In this document: positions 26,258-35,081 of the stretch, one piece after another
Layout of the letters: the number at the start of each line of letters is the position of its first letter
How positions within the stretch are numbered: position 1 is the first letter of the stretch
DNA from: Rhodospirillaceae bacterium
GTDB lineage: Bacteria > Pseudomonadota > Alphaproteobacteria > Rhodospirillales > UBA2165
Assembly (NCBI GenBank): GCA_018674495.1
Contig: JABHAA010000093.1
Location: 1 to 49,563, forward strand
Direction: 5' to 3'
DNA length: 49,563 nt
Program-made: the position numbers and the translations under genes
The notes under the pieces: model-generated
What the model was told of the DNA's origin: nothing
Seen by the model: only the letters and a program-made list of their open reading frames with translations
Database searches by the model: none

Positions 26258-27154
26258 ATTTCTGCGCTCCCAAAGGCCAATATCGATTTTTCCGGAATCA
26301 AAATTCTGGTAGGCGAGCCGCGCGTCGACAGCGGCAAGGAAATCAAACGTCAGTTTGGTATCCTCGGTGCCAGCAAAGTCCGGGTTATGGGCGATTTTGA
26401 CATGGTCAAAAAATGCGTCGCCAACGACGAGGCGGATTTGTGCCTGTGCAACATGCAGACCCAATCGAATGCACCTTGGAACATGATGCGTGGCGTCCGC
26501 GAACAGGAAGTCGGCCAAAACCCGTTTATGGTTCTGGTCAGCTTGGTCGGCTCGACCCAGCGCGACGAATTGGCTCACACCATCGATGCCGGTCCCGATG
26601 ACCTGATGATGCGGCCATTTTCGCGGGATGTGTTTGTCCGGCGCATGAACGAATTGGCGTCGCGCCGCAAAAAGTTTGTGGTCACTTCTGAATAAGTAGG
26701 CCCGACCCGGCGCGCCGAAACACGAAATGAAGATGACGACAATACCACCGAAGAGTTTGACGTCCCAAACCCCATGCGGGTGATTGGCTTTGGCGGCGAC
26801 CGCGAGGAAATGTGGCGCGATATCCATGCCGCCTCCAAGCAATTGAACATGCGCAAATTGCGCGCCGATATCAGGCTGATCGATGCGCTAGTGCGTGAGA
26901 TCCTGCCCGATTATGAAAACGGTGCCATCGGCGAAGATTTTTTCAGCTATATTGACAAGCTGCTGAACACTCTGGGCGGCATCGAGAGGCGCGCCCAGCG
27001 CCTCGGTGAACCAAACCTGGTCGATTTGTGCCAGCTTTCCGAAAACATCCTGACCGATATCAAAGAGCGGCCGAGCCCGCCCAACCTTCGCAACGTGGGC
27101 GCATTGCCGAAGCTGGTAACCGGCTTCAAGTTCGCGCTCAGCGCCATGAATTGA
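26258..27154 (+). pseudogene. pseudo-receiver response-regulator-like gene with ATT start and in-frame TAA
   Basis: One reading frame of about 299 codons interrupted by a single TAA at 26693-26695. Translation would begin at ATT (26258), 5 bases after AGGAGG; no ATG, GTG or TTG lies in that region, and the ATG at 26387 falls inside the fold. Residues up to the stop form a receiver-like domain: IKILVGEP, LCLCNMQT and GPDDLMMRPFSRDV. The phosphoacceptor Asp is Asn and the usual Lys is Arg, so it is a pseudo-receiver. After TAA the same frame runs VGPTRRAETR, then a helical domain (MWRDIHAASKQLNMRKL and KLLNTLGGIERRAQRL). Related regulators have Tyr before GPxRR, so TAA plausibly replaces TAT/TAC. 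Gene decay, assembly error and readthrough all remain possible. Confidence 0.7.
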
Positions 27155-27308
27155 ACGCCATTATCCTGGCAAAATTCCGATCCCGGCCCGCATTTTAGTA
27201 AACTGGACGTGAGCCGGGCGCTGATTTTGCCCGTTGAGCGCTCTAACGGTTTGCAATGGACGCCGGGCAGACTATATTCCGCCCATCACTGGGTTTAAGG
27301 AGCTCTCG

Positions 27309-27692
27309 ATGTTTATTTCTCCGGCTTACGCGCAAGGCCTTGGCGGCGGCGATGGATTTTCCACGCTGGTTCCGCTGGTGCTTATCTTTGCGGTCTTTTA
27401 TTTTCTTCTGATCCGGCCGCAGCAAAAGCGCGCCAAAACGCACCGCGAAATGCTGGGCAATATCCGCCGCGGCGACAAAATCGTTACCGGCGGTGGAATT
27501 CTCGGCAAGGTCATAAAGGTGCGCGACAATGACGAGCTTGACGTGGAGATTGCCGAGGGCGTGAAAATCCGCGTTCAGCGCGGCGGGGTTTCCGGTGTGA
27601 TGGCTAAACCCGGCGCACCTGGCGCCGCGCCCGGACCCGGACAGCAGCAGTCGGGCGGGCTTTTGGGTAAACTCCTCGGCGGCGGCCGCTAA
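27309..27692 (+). CDS. yajC: preprotein translocase subunit YajC
   Basis: A 127-residue YajC, a single-pass membrane partner of SecDF. The helix LVPLVLIFAVFYFLLIRPQQKR, the charged HREMLGNIRRGDKIVTGGGI and the short beta domain LDVEIAEGVKIRVQRG are diagnostic. AAGGAG precedes the ATG at 27309 by 6 bases; the frame opens earlier but that part is not YajC-like. It heads the yajC-secD-secF operon. Confidence 0.96.
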   Translation: MFISPAYAQGLGGGDGFSTLVPLVLIFAVFYFLLIRPQQKRAKTHREMLGNIRRGDKIVTGGGILGKVIKVRDNDELDVEIAEGVKIRVQRGGVSGVMAKPGAPGAAPGPGQQQSGGLLGKLLGGGR

Positions 27693-27731
27693 GAGACGAG
27701 CAGGGGCGCGGGACGCGGAAATCAGTTCCAA

Positions 27732-29312
27732 ATGGTCTATTTCTCCAAGTGGAAGGTTATGTTTGTGCTGGGCGTCGTTGCGCTCGGCCTGATCTTTGCC
27801 GCGCCCAACCTATTTAGTGAAAAATTTGCCGATGCGGTTCCTGATTTTCTGCCCCATAAGCAGGTTAATCTGGGCCTCGATCTGCAAGGCGGATCACACC
27901 TTCTGTTGGAGGTGGATGTCAAATCTGTCTTGCGCGAACGTCTGACATCTGCGGTCGAGGGCGCGCGCTCGGTGTTGCGCCAGGCCCGCATTCGCTATTC
28001 CGCGCTCGGCATTCGCGGCGATACGGTTTCGGTTTCCATCCGCGAGGCGGCCAAGGTGGAAAATGCCCGCCAATTGATCTTGGCGGCGCAGCAGAACATG
28101 CAGTTGGCGGTTACCGGCAATCAGATCGTCCTCAGCTTCAGCGAAGAAGAGGTGATCGCGCAAAGCCGCGCCGCGGTTGAGCAATCCATCGAGATCGTGC
28201 GCCGCCGCATCGATGAGACCGGTACCCGCGAGCCGACCATCCAGCAACAAGGCGATGACCGTATCCTGTTGCAGCTTCCGGGCGTCGATGATCCGGAGCG
28301 GGTAAAAAGGCTTTTGGGCCGCACCGCCAAAATGACCTTCCATCTTTTGGATAACAATGGATCGGTAGAAGAAGCCAAGCGCGGGCGTATACCGCCCGGC
28401 GCCATGCTGCTGCCCGCCCAGGCGTCAAGTCGTAGCCAAGGCCAGGCGTCCCATTATCTGGTGCGCCGGCGGGTTGCGGTGGGCGGCGACCGGCTGGTGG
28501 ATTCGCAGCCTTCCTTCGACAGCCAGAGCAACGCGCCAGTGGTCAATTTCCGGTTCGATACATTAGGCGCCAAGAAATTCGGCGACATCACGGCGCGCAA
28601 TGTGGGCCGCCCGTTCGCCGTTGTCTTGGATAAGGAAGTCATCACCGCGCCGGTTATTCGCGAACCCATCTTGGGTGGCTCCGGTCAGATCAGCGGCAAT
28701 TTCACGGTCCCCGAGGCGCAGGAATTGGCCCTATTGTTGCGCGCCGGCGCCCTACCAGCGCCGCTGACCATTCTCGAAGAACGCACCGTCGGGCCAGGTT
28801 TGGGCGCCGATAGCATCGCAGCAGGCAAAATCGCCAGCATCGTCGGCATGGTTTTGGTGGTCATCTTCATGGCGGTTTCCTATGGGCGTTTTGGCCTTTA
28901 TGCGGACGTAGCCTTGATTGCCAACATGATCCTCATCTTGGGGGCTTTATCGATCTTGCAAGCGACGCTGACGCTGCCGGGCATCGCCGGCATTGTGCTG
29001 ACCATCGGCATGGCGGTAGACGCCAATGTGCTGGTGTTCGAGCGAATCCGCGAAGAAGTGCGCGCCGGGCGAACGCCCATATCGGCCATCGACGCCGGCT
29101 ACAGCCGCGCCATTACCACGATTATCGACGCCAACCTGACCACATTGATCGCATCGACCATTCTGTTTTTCTTTGGATCGGGCCCGGTCAAGGGTTTCGC
29201 GGTGACGCTCACCATCGGTATCATTACCTCTCTGTTCACGGCGATTATGTTAACCCGGCTTTTGGTCGTCGTCTGGCTGCGACGCAAGCGGCCGACGGAA
29301 CTACCGTTGTAG
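27732..29312 (+). CDS. secD: protein translocase subunit SecD
   Basis: A 526-residue SecD, which with SecF uses proton motive force to pull exported proteins into the periplasm. It has an N-terminal helix, the motif LGLDLQGGSHLLLEVD, the P1 periplasmic domain, and six-helix RND-type membrane part. The motif GMAVDANVLVFERIREE supplies the conserved Asp/Arg pair. Length is typical for alphaproteobacteria. secF follows after 9 bases. Confidence 0.97.
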   Translation: MVYFSKWKVMFVLGVVALGLIFAAPNLFSEKFADAVPDFLPHKQVNLGLDLQGGSHLLLEVDVKSVLRERLTSAVEGARSVLRQARIRYSALGIRGDTVSVSIREAAKVENARQLILAAQQNMQLAVTGNQIVLSFSEEEVIAQSRAAVEQSIEIVRRRIDETGTREPTIQQQGDDRILLQLPGVDDPERVKRLLGRTAKMTFHLLDNNGSVEEAKRGRIPPGAMLLPAQASSRSQGQASHYLVRRRVAVGGDRLVDSQPSFDSQSNAPVVNFRFDTLGAKKFGDITARNVGRPFAVVLDKEVITAPVIREPILGGSGQISGNFTVPEAQELALLLRAGALPAPLTILEERTVGPGLGADSIAAGKIASIVGMVLVVIFMAVSYGRFGLYADVALIANMILILGALSILQATLTLPGIAGIVLTIGMAVDANVLVFERIREEVRAGRTPISAIDAGYSRAITTIIDANLTTLIASTILFFFGSGPVKGFAVTLTIGIITSLFTAIMLTRLLVVVWLRRKRPTELPL

Positions 29313-29321
29313 GAGCCGCCC

Positions 29322-30266
29322 ATGAAACCCCTCAATCTGGTTCCCATCAAACCCAACCTGAATTTCATCGGGCGCAAAAAAATATTTTTTACCTTCTCGG
29401 TGCTTTTGGTGGCCCTCGCCATTGGCCTGTTCACGTCCCGCGGCCTTAATTTCGGCATCGACTTCCAGGGCGGAATTCTGATCGAGGTGCGTATGTCCGA
29501 AGGCGGCAAGCTTGCAGAAATGCGCACCAATCTTTCCAATCTCGGCCTCGGCGAGGTGGCCTTGCAGGAGTTTGGCCAGCCGACCGACATACTGATCCGC
29601 ATCCAAAAGCAGGAAGGCGGCGAAAAAGCGCAGCAAGTGGCGGTCGATAAGTTGAAGGCGGCGCTCGGCGACGGCGTTAAATACCGGCGGACGGAATTTG
29701 TCGGCCCCCAGGTCAGCCGCGAATTGTTCCGCGACGGCGTTATCGCCGTCATGCTGGCGATAGTCGGTATCCTTGCCTACATCTGGTTTCGTTTCGAATG
29801 GCAGTTCGGGCTGGGCGCCATCATTGCGCTTCTGCACGACGTGATTACTACCATCGGCATATTTGCGCTGACTGGGCTTGAATTCAATTTGTCCACGGTG
29901 GCCGCAATTTTGACTATCGCGGGCTATTCGATCAACGACACGGTTGTCGTCTATGATCGGGTGCGGGAGAATTTGCGCAAATACAAGACCATGCCGCTCC
30001 TCGAACTTCTCAACAATTCGATCAACGAGACCTTGTCGCGCACCGTGATGACCAGTTTGACGACCATGCTGGCGCTGGTATCGCTCTATGTCTTGGGCGG
30101 CGAGGTTATCAGGGGTTTCAGTTTCGCGCTGATTTGGGGCGTGGTCATTGGCACCTATTCATCGATCTGCGTGGCGGTGCCGTTGTTGCTGTATCTGAAC
30201 GTAAACCGGGGTGTCCAGGGCAGTGGCCGCAGTAGCCACGGCGAACAGGCCGAGCCCGCCGAATAG
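29322..30266 (+). CDS. secF: protein translocase subunit SecF
   Basis: A 314-residue SecF. Typical segments are LNFGIDFQGGILIEVR at the N-terminus, GPQVSRELFRDGVIAVMLAIVG, and the RND-type motif GYSINDTVVVYDRVRENLRK with the essential Asp. GGAG lies 6 bases before the ATG. It partners SecD. The tail overlaps a longer frame, but the next gene starts at 30325. Confidence 0.97.
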   Translation: MKPLNLVPIKPNLNFIGRKKIFFTFSVLLVALAIGLFTSRGLNFGIDFQGGILIEVRMSEGGKLAEMRTNLSNLGLGEVALQEFGQPTDILIRIQKQEGGEKAQQVAVDKLKAALGDGVKYRRTEFVGPQVSRELFRDGVIAVMLAIVGILAYIWFRFEWQFGLGAIIALLHDVITTIGIFALTGLEFNLSTVAAILTIAGYSINDTVVVYDRVRENLRKYKTMPLLELLNNSINETLSRTVMTSLTTMLALVSLYVLGGEVIRGFSFALIWGVVIGTYSSICVAVPLLLYLNVNRGVQGSGRSSHGEQAEPAE

Positions 30267-30324
30267 GCCCAGCTTACACGCATTTATTAGGACAGGAGGC
30301 GGCGGGCCTGAGCCCCTTAAAATT

Positions 30325-30708
30325 ATGTCCCTCGACATTACGCCAATGGTGTCCGCCGGCCGTCAGGTCATTCAAAACTACGGCTCCGGCCAATTCATGA
30401 TCTCAGGCGTTCGCCTGACCGGGCCGGCATTGGTGTTTCCCGAACGCAGCCTTGCCTGGAATGTGGCTGCGTTCGATGGGCTCACCATCGATGATTTTGC
30501 CGAGGTTACCGGCGCCGATCCCAAGCCGGAAATCCTGTTGTTGGGCGCGGGCGCGGGCGGCGCCCTTCTGCCGGCGGATTTGCGCGCCGGACTGCGCGCC
30601 GCCGGGATCATTGCCGAATGCATGAATACCGGCGCCGCGTGCCGCACCTTCAATGTCCTGGTGGGCGAAGACCGGAGGGTCGCCGCCGCCTTGTTCGCCG
30701 TCGATTGA
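30325..30708 (+). CDS. Mth938-domain (NDUFAF3-like) protein
   Basis: A 127-residue Mth938-domain protein. Family segments are IQNYGSGQFMISGVRLTG at the N-terminus, LLLGAGAGGALLPADLRAGLRA and the tail ECMNTGAACRTFNVLVGEDRRVAAALF. Mitochondrial members (NDUFAF3) help assemble respiratory complex I. In alphaproteobacteria it regularly follows secF, as here. The ATG at 30325 fits the family; upstream codons belong to a spurious extension. A glycosyltransferase gene begins 4 bases after its stop. Confidence 0.92.
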   Translation: MSLDITPMVSAGRQVIQNYGSGQFMISGVRLTGPALVFPERSLAWNVAAFDGLTIDDFAEVTGADPKPEILLLGAGAGGALLPADLRAGLRAAGIIAECMNTGAACRTFNVLVGEDRRVAAALFAVD

Positions 30709-30712
30709 TGCC

Positions 30713-32857
30713 ATGACCATCGCCGTCGCCATCAACGAAGACAGGATCGATCCCAAGCCCGAAGCCGGCAGCTTCCCGGATCTCTATTCCAACGCGGAAG
30801 AAGCCTTTGATGCCGGCAATTATGCGGAGGCATTTTTGCGCAGCGATGCCGCCTCGCCGATGCGCGCCATGGCGACCATAATGTGCGGCGCGGTGGCGCC
30901 AGGCCTGGAGGCGCTGGACGCGCCCGGCGATGATCGCGCCCGCCTGTGTGCCGCCTATGGCCATTGGTGTCTGGGTAGCGGGCCGGCGGCTCTGGCCCAA
31001 CTGGCTAGCATCGATGGTGGCGATTACGGCACTGCCGCGCGCGCCTTGGAAGCATTGGTCGCGGCGCCCGAAATTCCGGTGGCGGTCATCACCATGCCCG
31101 GCGGCGCCAAGGCAAAGGGGTTCGCCGAAGCGAGCGGCTTCGATGTGAAGCTGATTTCCCTGCCGCCCGAGGATTTCGGAATTTCGTGGTCGGAGCTGTG
31201 GGCCAAAAACGGCGGCGGTGACGATCCAGCCTTGATCGTCGGGATCGATGCGTTCGGCCCCTATTTTCCGGCGGGGCTTGGCAGCCAAGGGGCACCAGTG
31301 GCGCTCTGGTCATCAGACGTGGATTTCTTCCTGGCGAGCCGGCATCACGACCATGCATCGGCGGATATTATCACCGTAAATTCCGCATCGGAATGCGCCG
31401 AGCTGGCGGCCCGCTATGGCTGCCGGGTGGCCAGCTTTCCCGGTCACGATAGTTATGCGCAAAATATCCGGCCCGGCGAGGCTGGCGCCGGAGACGTGGA
31501 TGTTCTGTTCACCGGGCGCGCCTTTGCTTCTTATATGCGCGACAAGGCGCAATTCCTGTTCGCCCTCGCCGCCCATGATGATCCCGATATCCGGATGCAA
31601 TTCCTCGACGGTTATTTGAGCGAGGACGAATATGCGGAGCGCCTCAAAGGCGCTCGGATAGTGCCGACCCATTGCCGGTATCCGGGCGGCATGCCAACCC
31701 GAACCATCGATGCCTTGCGCGCCGGTGCCCTCGTGCTGACCGACGAGGCGCGGAGTTTCGGCGATTTTCTGGGCGATGGTGCGGACCCGTTCACGCCTGT
31801 TTCCGGTGATTGGATGGCGGGCCCAAAAGGGGGGTATGCGGCGCCAGATATGGACTATGTTTTCTGGCGCTCGCCGGGGCGGGAGGAACGCTATTTGAAG
31901 TTCTGCCTGTTCCAGTCTTTGCTGGCGCCCAGGCAGCCTAAACCGCCCGCACGCAACGCCGTACCGGTGGAATTGCGCGGCTATGAGGTGGTGCAGGGGC
32001 TTCGGGTCTATACCCGCATCGCCAACCTGAACGCCGCCAACCCGGAGACGGCGGCCAATTATAACTACGCCGCGGCAGCCGCCTTTTACGCCGCCATCCT
32101 GGCCCCGGAGAAAACTGAGTTTGCGGACCTGGCCTTGCAATTTTATGGCGCCGGCATGGAGGCCTTTCCGCAAAGCCTGATGCTGCGTTTCAACGGTGCC
32201 GCCGTGCAATGGTGCCTCGGCCACAAGAATCAGGCGTCGGCCAATTTCATGGCCGCTATCGAGGATGGCTCCCAACTTGAATTTGACGTCGCCAGGGATG
32301 CCCCGCTCAGCCATCGGGTGCGCGCCATATCCAAGCTATTTCCGTTTGGAGATTATTATGGCGCGGCGGCCGGCCACGATGGGGCCGGCGCCAATCCCAA
32401 AAGCATATTGAAAAGCGGCGCCATGACCTTTCTTGCCGCCGATGCGCTGGATGAAGGCCGACTGGACCAGGCGCTGGAGCTATTGGATGCGGCTTCGATT
32501 TTGTTTGATCGCTCTGCCCCGGTCTGGCGCTTGGCGGCCCGCGCCCGCGCCGCCGCCCGATCAGACGCGGCTTCGGTGCGCCAGGCATTTTACCGGGCCG
32601 TTAACCTATATCCCGGAGAATTGCCGGGCCTTCTGAAGATCGGTATCGAGGCCGAGCTGGGCGATGGGCGGGATGCCGAAGCCGCCGATATCCTGGCCAA
32701 GTGGACGCGGGTGGCGAGCCGGGTCAAAACCGGTGATGGCACGGGTTATGGAGTGTCCCCGGAAACCTTGTCGGTTGCCGGGGAGCACAAAACGCTGCTG
32801 GACGGTTGGACGCGGTCCCTGCTGGATCGTATCTTGGATGCGGGAGAGGGTCGGTGA
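30713..32857 (+). CDS. large glycosyltransferase-like protein with TPR-like regions
   Basis: A 714-residue protein. The central part resembles CgeB-type/GT4-like transferases: VDVLFTGRAFASYMRDKAQF, then GGMPTRTIDALRAGALVLTDEA, the latter being the donor-site region seen in the family. The N-terminal region contains helical repeat-like ALDAPGDDRARLCAAYGHWC segments. The C-terminal 250 residues have TPR-like repeats (NYNYAAAAAFYAAILA; LQFYGAGMEAFPQSLMLRFNGAAV; ALELLDAASILFDRS). It starts 4 bases after the Mth938 gene and overlaps the next gene by 4 bases (GTGA). Surface glycan or glycoprotein assembly is the likely role. Confidence 0.85.
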   Translation: MTIAVAINEDRIDPKPEAGSFPDLYSNAEEAFDAGNYAEAFLRSDAASPMRAMATIMCGAVAPGLEALDAPGDDRARLCAAYGHWCLGSGPAALAQLASIDGGDYGTAARALEALVAAPEIPVAVITMPGGAKAKGFAEASGFDVKLISLPPEDFGISWSELWAKNGGGDDPALIVGIDAFGPYFPAGLGSQGAPVALWSSDVDFFLASRHHDHASADIITVNSASECAELAARYGCRVASFPGHDSYAQNIRPGEAGAGDVDVLFTGRAFASYMRDKAQFLFALAAHDDPDIRMQFLDGYLSEDEYAERLKGARIVPTHCRYPGGMPTRTIDALRAGALVLTDEARSFGDFLGDGADPFTPVSGDWMAGPKGGYAAPDMDYVFWRSPGREERYLKFCLFQSLLAPRQPKPPARNAVPVELRGYEVVQGLRVYTRIANLNAANPETAANYNYAAAAAFYAAILAPEKTEFADLALQFYGAGMEAFPQSLMLRFNGAAVQWCLGHKNQASANFMAAIEDGSQLEFDVARDAPLSHRVRAISKLFPFGDYYGAAAGHDGAGANPKSILKSGAMTFLAADALDEGRLDQALELLDAASILFDRSAPVWRLAARARAAARSDAASVRQAFYRAVNLYPGELPGLLKIGIEAELGDGRDAEAADILAKWTRVASRVKTGDGTGYGVSPETLSVAGEHKTLLDGWTRSLLDRILDAGEGR

Positions 32858-33912
32858 AATTTACGGTTTCGATCACCACATGCAATCGGGCGGAAAGTTT
32901 GGCGCGCACCCTGGATGCGGTCGGTGCCCAGGATTACGATGTGGGTGATTTCGAGGTCATCGTCGCCGACAACGGCTCCACCGATCATACCAAATCGGTG
33001 TGCGATGCCGCCGCGTCCCAAATAGCGGATTTCACCTATATTCATGATGCGCGCCCCGGCCAGATGGTCGGCTGGCACCTGGCTTTGGCCAAGGCGTCCG
33101 GCGACATCACCTGCTTTATCGATGACGATGTCTGCCCGGGCCTGACCTGGCTGGGCGCGCTGGCCGATGCGTTCGCCGATCAAGGCGTAGGCCTGGCGAC
33201 TGGGCCGATCCGGCTGGCTTTCGAGGCGCCGCCGCCCGATTGGCTGGCGTTCTTGACCCTCGGCGAGCCGGGCGGCCAGACCCTTCCGTTTCTGGGGCTC
33301 CTGGATGCGGGACCGGCAGTTCGCGATATCCCTAATAATATGGTGTGGGGGTCGAACTTCGCCGTCCGCCGGTCTGTGCTATTGGACGTCGGCGGCTTTC
33401 ACCCGTGCGCCATGCCGGCCAGCTTGATCCGTTTTTACGGTGATGGCGAGGTGCATGTGGGCCGGGCGGCGGGTGCGCTGGGCTACAAGGCGCGCTACCA
33501 TCCGGACGCTGGCGTCGACCACCATATTCCGGCCCGGCGCATGAGCCTGGATGCCGTCTATGCCAAGTTCGTCACGTCCGGTTGCGCGCGCGCGTTTCAG
33601 ACCTTGCGCGCCGATGGCGAAACCTTTGCAGTCCCAACGGTTGAGGAGATTATCGGAATCGCGGCGCGCTATTTTCGCGAATCCGCCGATGTCCCCGGCG
33701 ATTTGGTCGCACGGGTTGAAAAAGGGCTGAAAGACGGTATGACGGCGCAATTGGATAGCTTCGAAAATGACGCGGAGTTTCGAAAATGGGTACTGATGGA
33801 TAATTATCTGGATATCGCGCGCTGCTATACCCATCCCGATCTGCTTTCGTATCATGCGGGCGGGGCCGCCGATTGGCGCTCAGGCAATGGGGCGCTCAAT
33901 GCGCGTTCTTGA
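32854..33912 (+). CDS. family 2 glycosyltransferase
   Basis: A 352-residue GT-A-fold inverting glycosyltransferase. It begins with the nucleotide-sugar motif FTVSITTCNRAESLARTL, then VIVADNGSTDHT, and the DxD motif in CFIDDDVCPG. The GTG start at 32854 forms a GTGA overlap with the previous stop codon and is preceded by a G/A-rich site; a longer frame opens 48 bases earlier inside the previous gene. Its end overlaps the next gene by 14 bases. The product probably extends a surface polysaccharide chain. Confidence 0.9.
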   Translation: MKFTVSITTCNRAESLARTLDAVGAQDYDVGDFEVIVADNGSTDHTKSVCDAAASQIADFTYIHDARPGQMVGWHLALAKASGDITCFIDDDVCPGLTWLGALADAFADQGVGLATGPIRLAFEAPPPDWLAFLTLGEPGGQTLPFLGLLDAGPAVRDIPNNMVWGSNFAVRRSVLLDVGGFHPCAMPASLIRFYGDGEVHVGRAAGALGYKARYHPDAGVDHHIPARRMSLDAVYAKFVTSGCARAFQTLRADGETFAVPTVEEIIGIAARYFRESADVPGDLVARVEKGLKDGMTAQLDSFENDAEFRKWVLMDNYLDIARCYTHPDLLSYHAGGAADWRSGNGALNARS

Positions 33913-35062
33913 AAACCGGACCGGCCAGACCATCAGCCGTCCTTTGCGCATATTATCCATGCTGCGCAGCCAGTGGGACGCGCAGCGGGCGCCGGCGCTG
34001 CAGGCTCTCGCCGATCTCGGCCACGAGGTTGTCTATGTGGACGAGGTGCTGTCCATCGACGGCTACCGGTCCGTGGCTGGCCGGCTGAAATTTGATGTCG
34101 CTGTCCTTTGGGGCTCCAGCCTGCAAAATTTCCTAATGACGTCGTCGGAGCCGTTTTTCCTGGATGATATGGAAATACCCTATGTGAGCCTCTGGACCGA
34201 CAATCCGGTCAAGCATCTGTTCCTGTTGAAAGACGTGATGGGCCCCATGCACAAGGGTCTGTTCATCGCTGATACCCGCGTCATCGAGCAGATGCAGGCA
34301 CTGGGTTTCGACAATCTCCACTATCTGCCGCCCTGGCATATCGATCCGCAAATATTTCGCCCAAGTCCGCCCGAAGCGGCCTTTGAATGCAATGTCGGCT
34401 TCGCCGCCACCGTCAACGCCTACGATGCCGAGCGCACCAAGTGGCGCATGTTTTGGGATCATCATATGAACAAGGCCGCAGACGACGTTATCGCCCAATT
34501 GCGCGCCGCCGGCGATCATGTGGATTTGCTCGATTGCCTCTCCGGCGATGATTGGGATCCCTTCTCGCTGCCGTTCTCAGCGATGTCCCACGCTATGTAT
34601 TTCGAACAAAAGGCGCTGGTGCGGGAATTGGTGATCGAGGCCGCGGGCGGGCGCGATCTTACCATTACCGGCATCGGCGGCGGCGTCTCGCACCGGCCCA
34701 ATATCCATCATGGCGAGGGCCGTTCTTGGGACGATCTGTCGGCGCTCTATTGCTCCACCCGCATCAATTTAAACTGCACCCCCTGGCCGCGCTCCTGCCA
34801 TCATCGGGTATTTCAGATCGCCGCCTGCCGAGCCCTGGCGGTGACTGATTGGCGCGACGATGCCGTAGCGCTGTTCGAGCCGGACGTGGAAGCGGTATAT
34901 TTCCAATCGCTGGCGGAATTGCCGGATATCATCGATCGGTATCTGGCGCACCCCGGTGAAGCCAACGCCATCGCCGAAGCCGGGCACAGACGGTTCCTTG
35001 CCCATCACACGGCGGCGCACCGGATGGCGGAACTGAGCAATATTTTGAATCAACTGGTTTGA
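33899..35062 (+). CDS. CgeB-like glycosyltransferase
   Basis: A 387-residue transferase of the CgeB/Glyco_trans_1_2 type. The C-terminal donor domain is clear: RVFQIAACRALAVTDWRDD, FQSLAELPDIIDRYLAHP and ANAIAEAGHRRFLAHHTAAHRM. The N-terminal domain holds SMLRSQWDAQRAPALQALADLGHEV. The ATG at 33899 fits; upstream codons lie inside the preceding GT2 gene. It ends 20 bases before an alcohol dehydrogenase gene. Confidence 0.9.
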   Translation: MRVLENRTGQTISRPLRILSMLRSQWDAQRAPALQALADLGHEVVYVDEVLSIDGYRSVAGRLKFDVAVLWGSSLQNFLMTSSEPFFLDDMEIPYVSLWTDNPVKHLFLLKDVMGPMHKGLFIADTRVIEQMQALGFDNLHYLPPWHIDPQIFRPSPPEAAFECNVGFAATVNAYDAERTKWRMFWDHHMNKAADDVIAQLRAAGDHVDLLDCLSGDDWDPFSLPFSAMSHAMYFEQKALVRELVIEAAGGRDLTITGIGGGVSHRPNIHHGEGRSWDDLSALYCSTRINLNCTPWPRSCHHRVFQIAACRALAVTDWRDDAVALFEPDVEAVYFQSLAELPDIIDRYLAHPGEANAIAEAGHRRFLAHHTAAHRMAELSNILNQLV

Positions 35063-35081
35063 GACGGGAAGGGCAGGTGTT

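Noticed and set aside
26387..26695. the ATG at 26387 as the true start of the receiver-like gene
   Set aside because: It would remove the first strand and helix of the fold, and has no ribosome binding site, whereas AGGAGG precedes the ATT at 26258.
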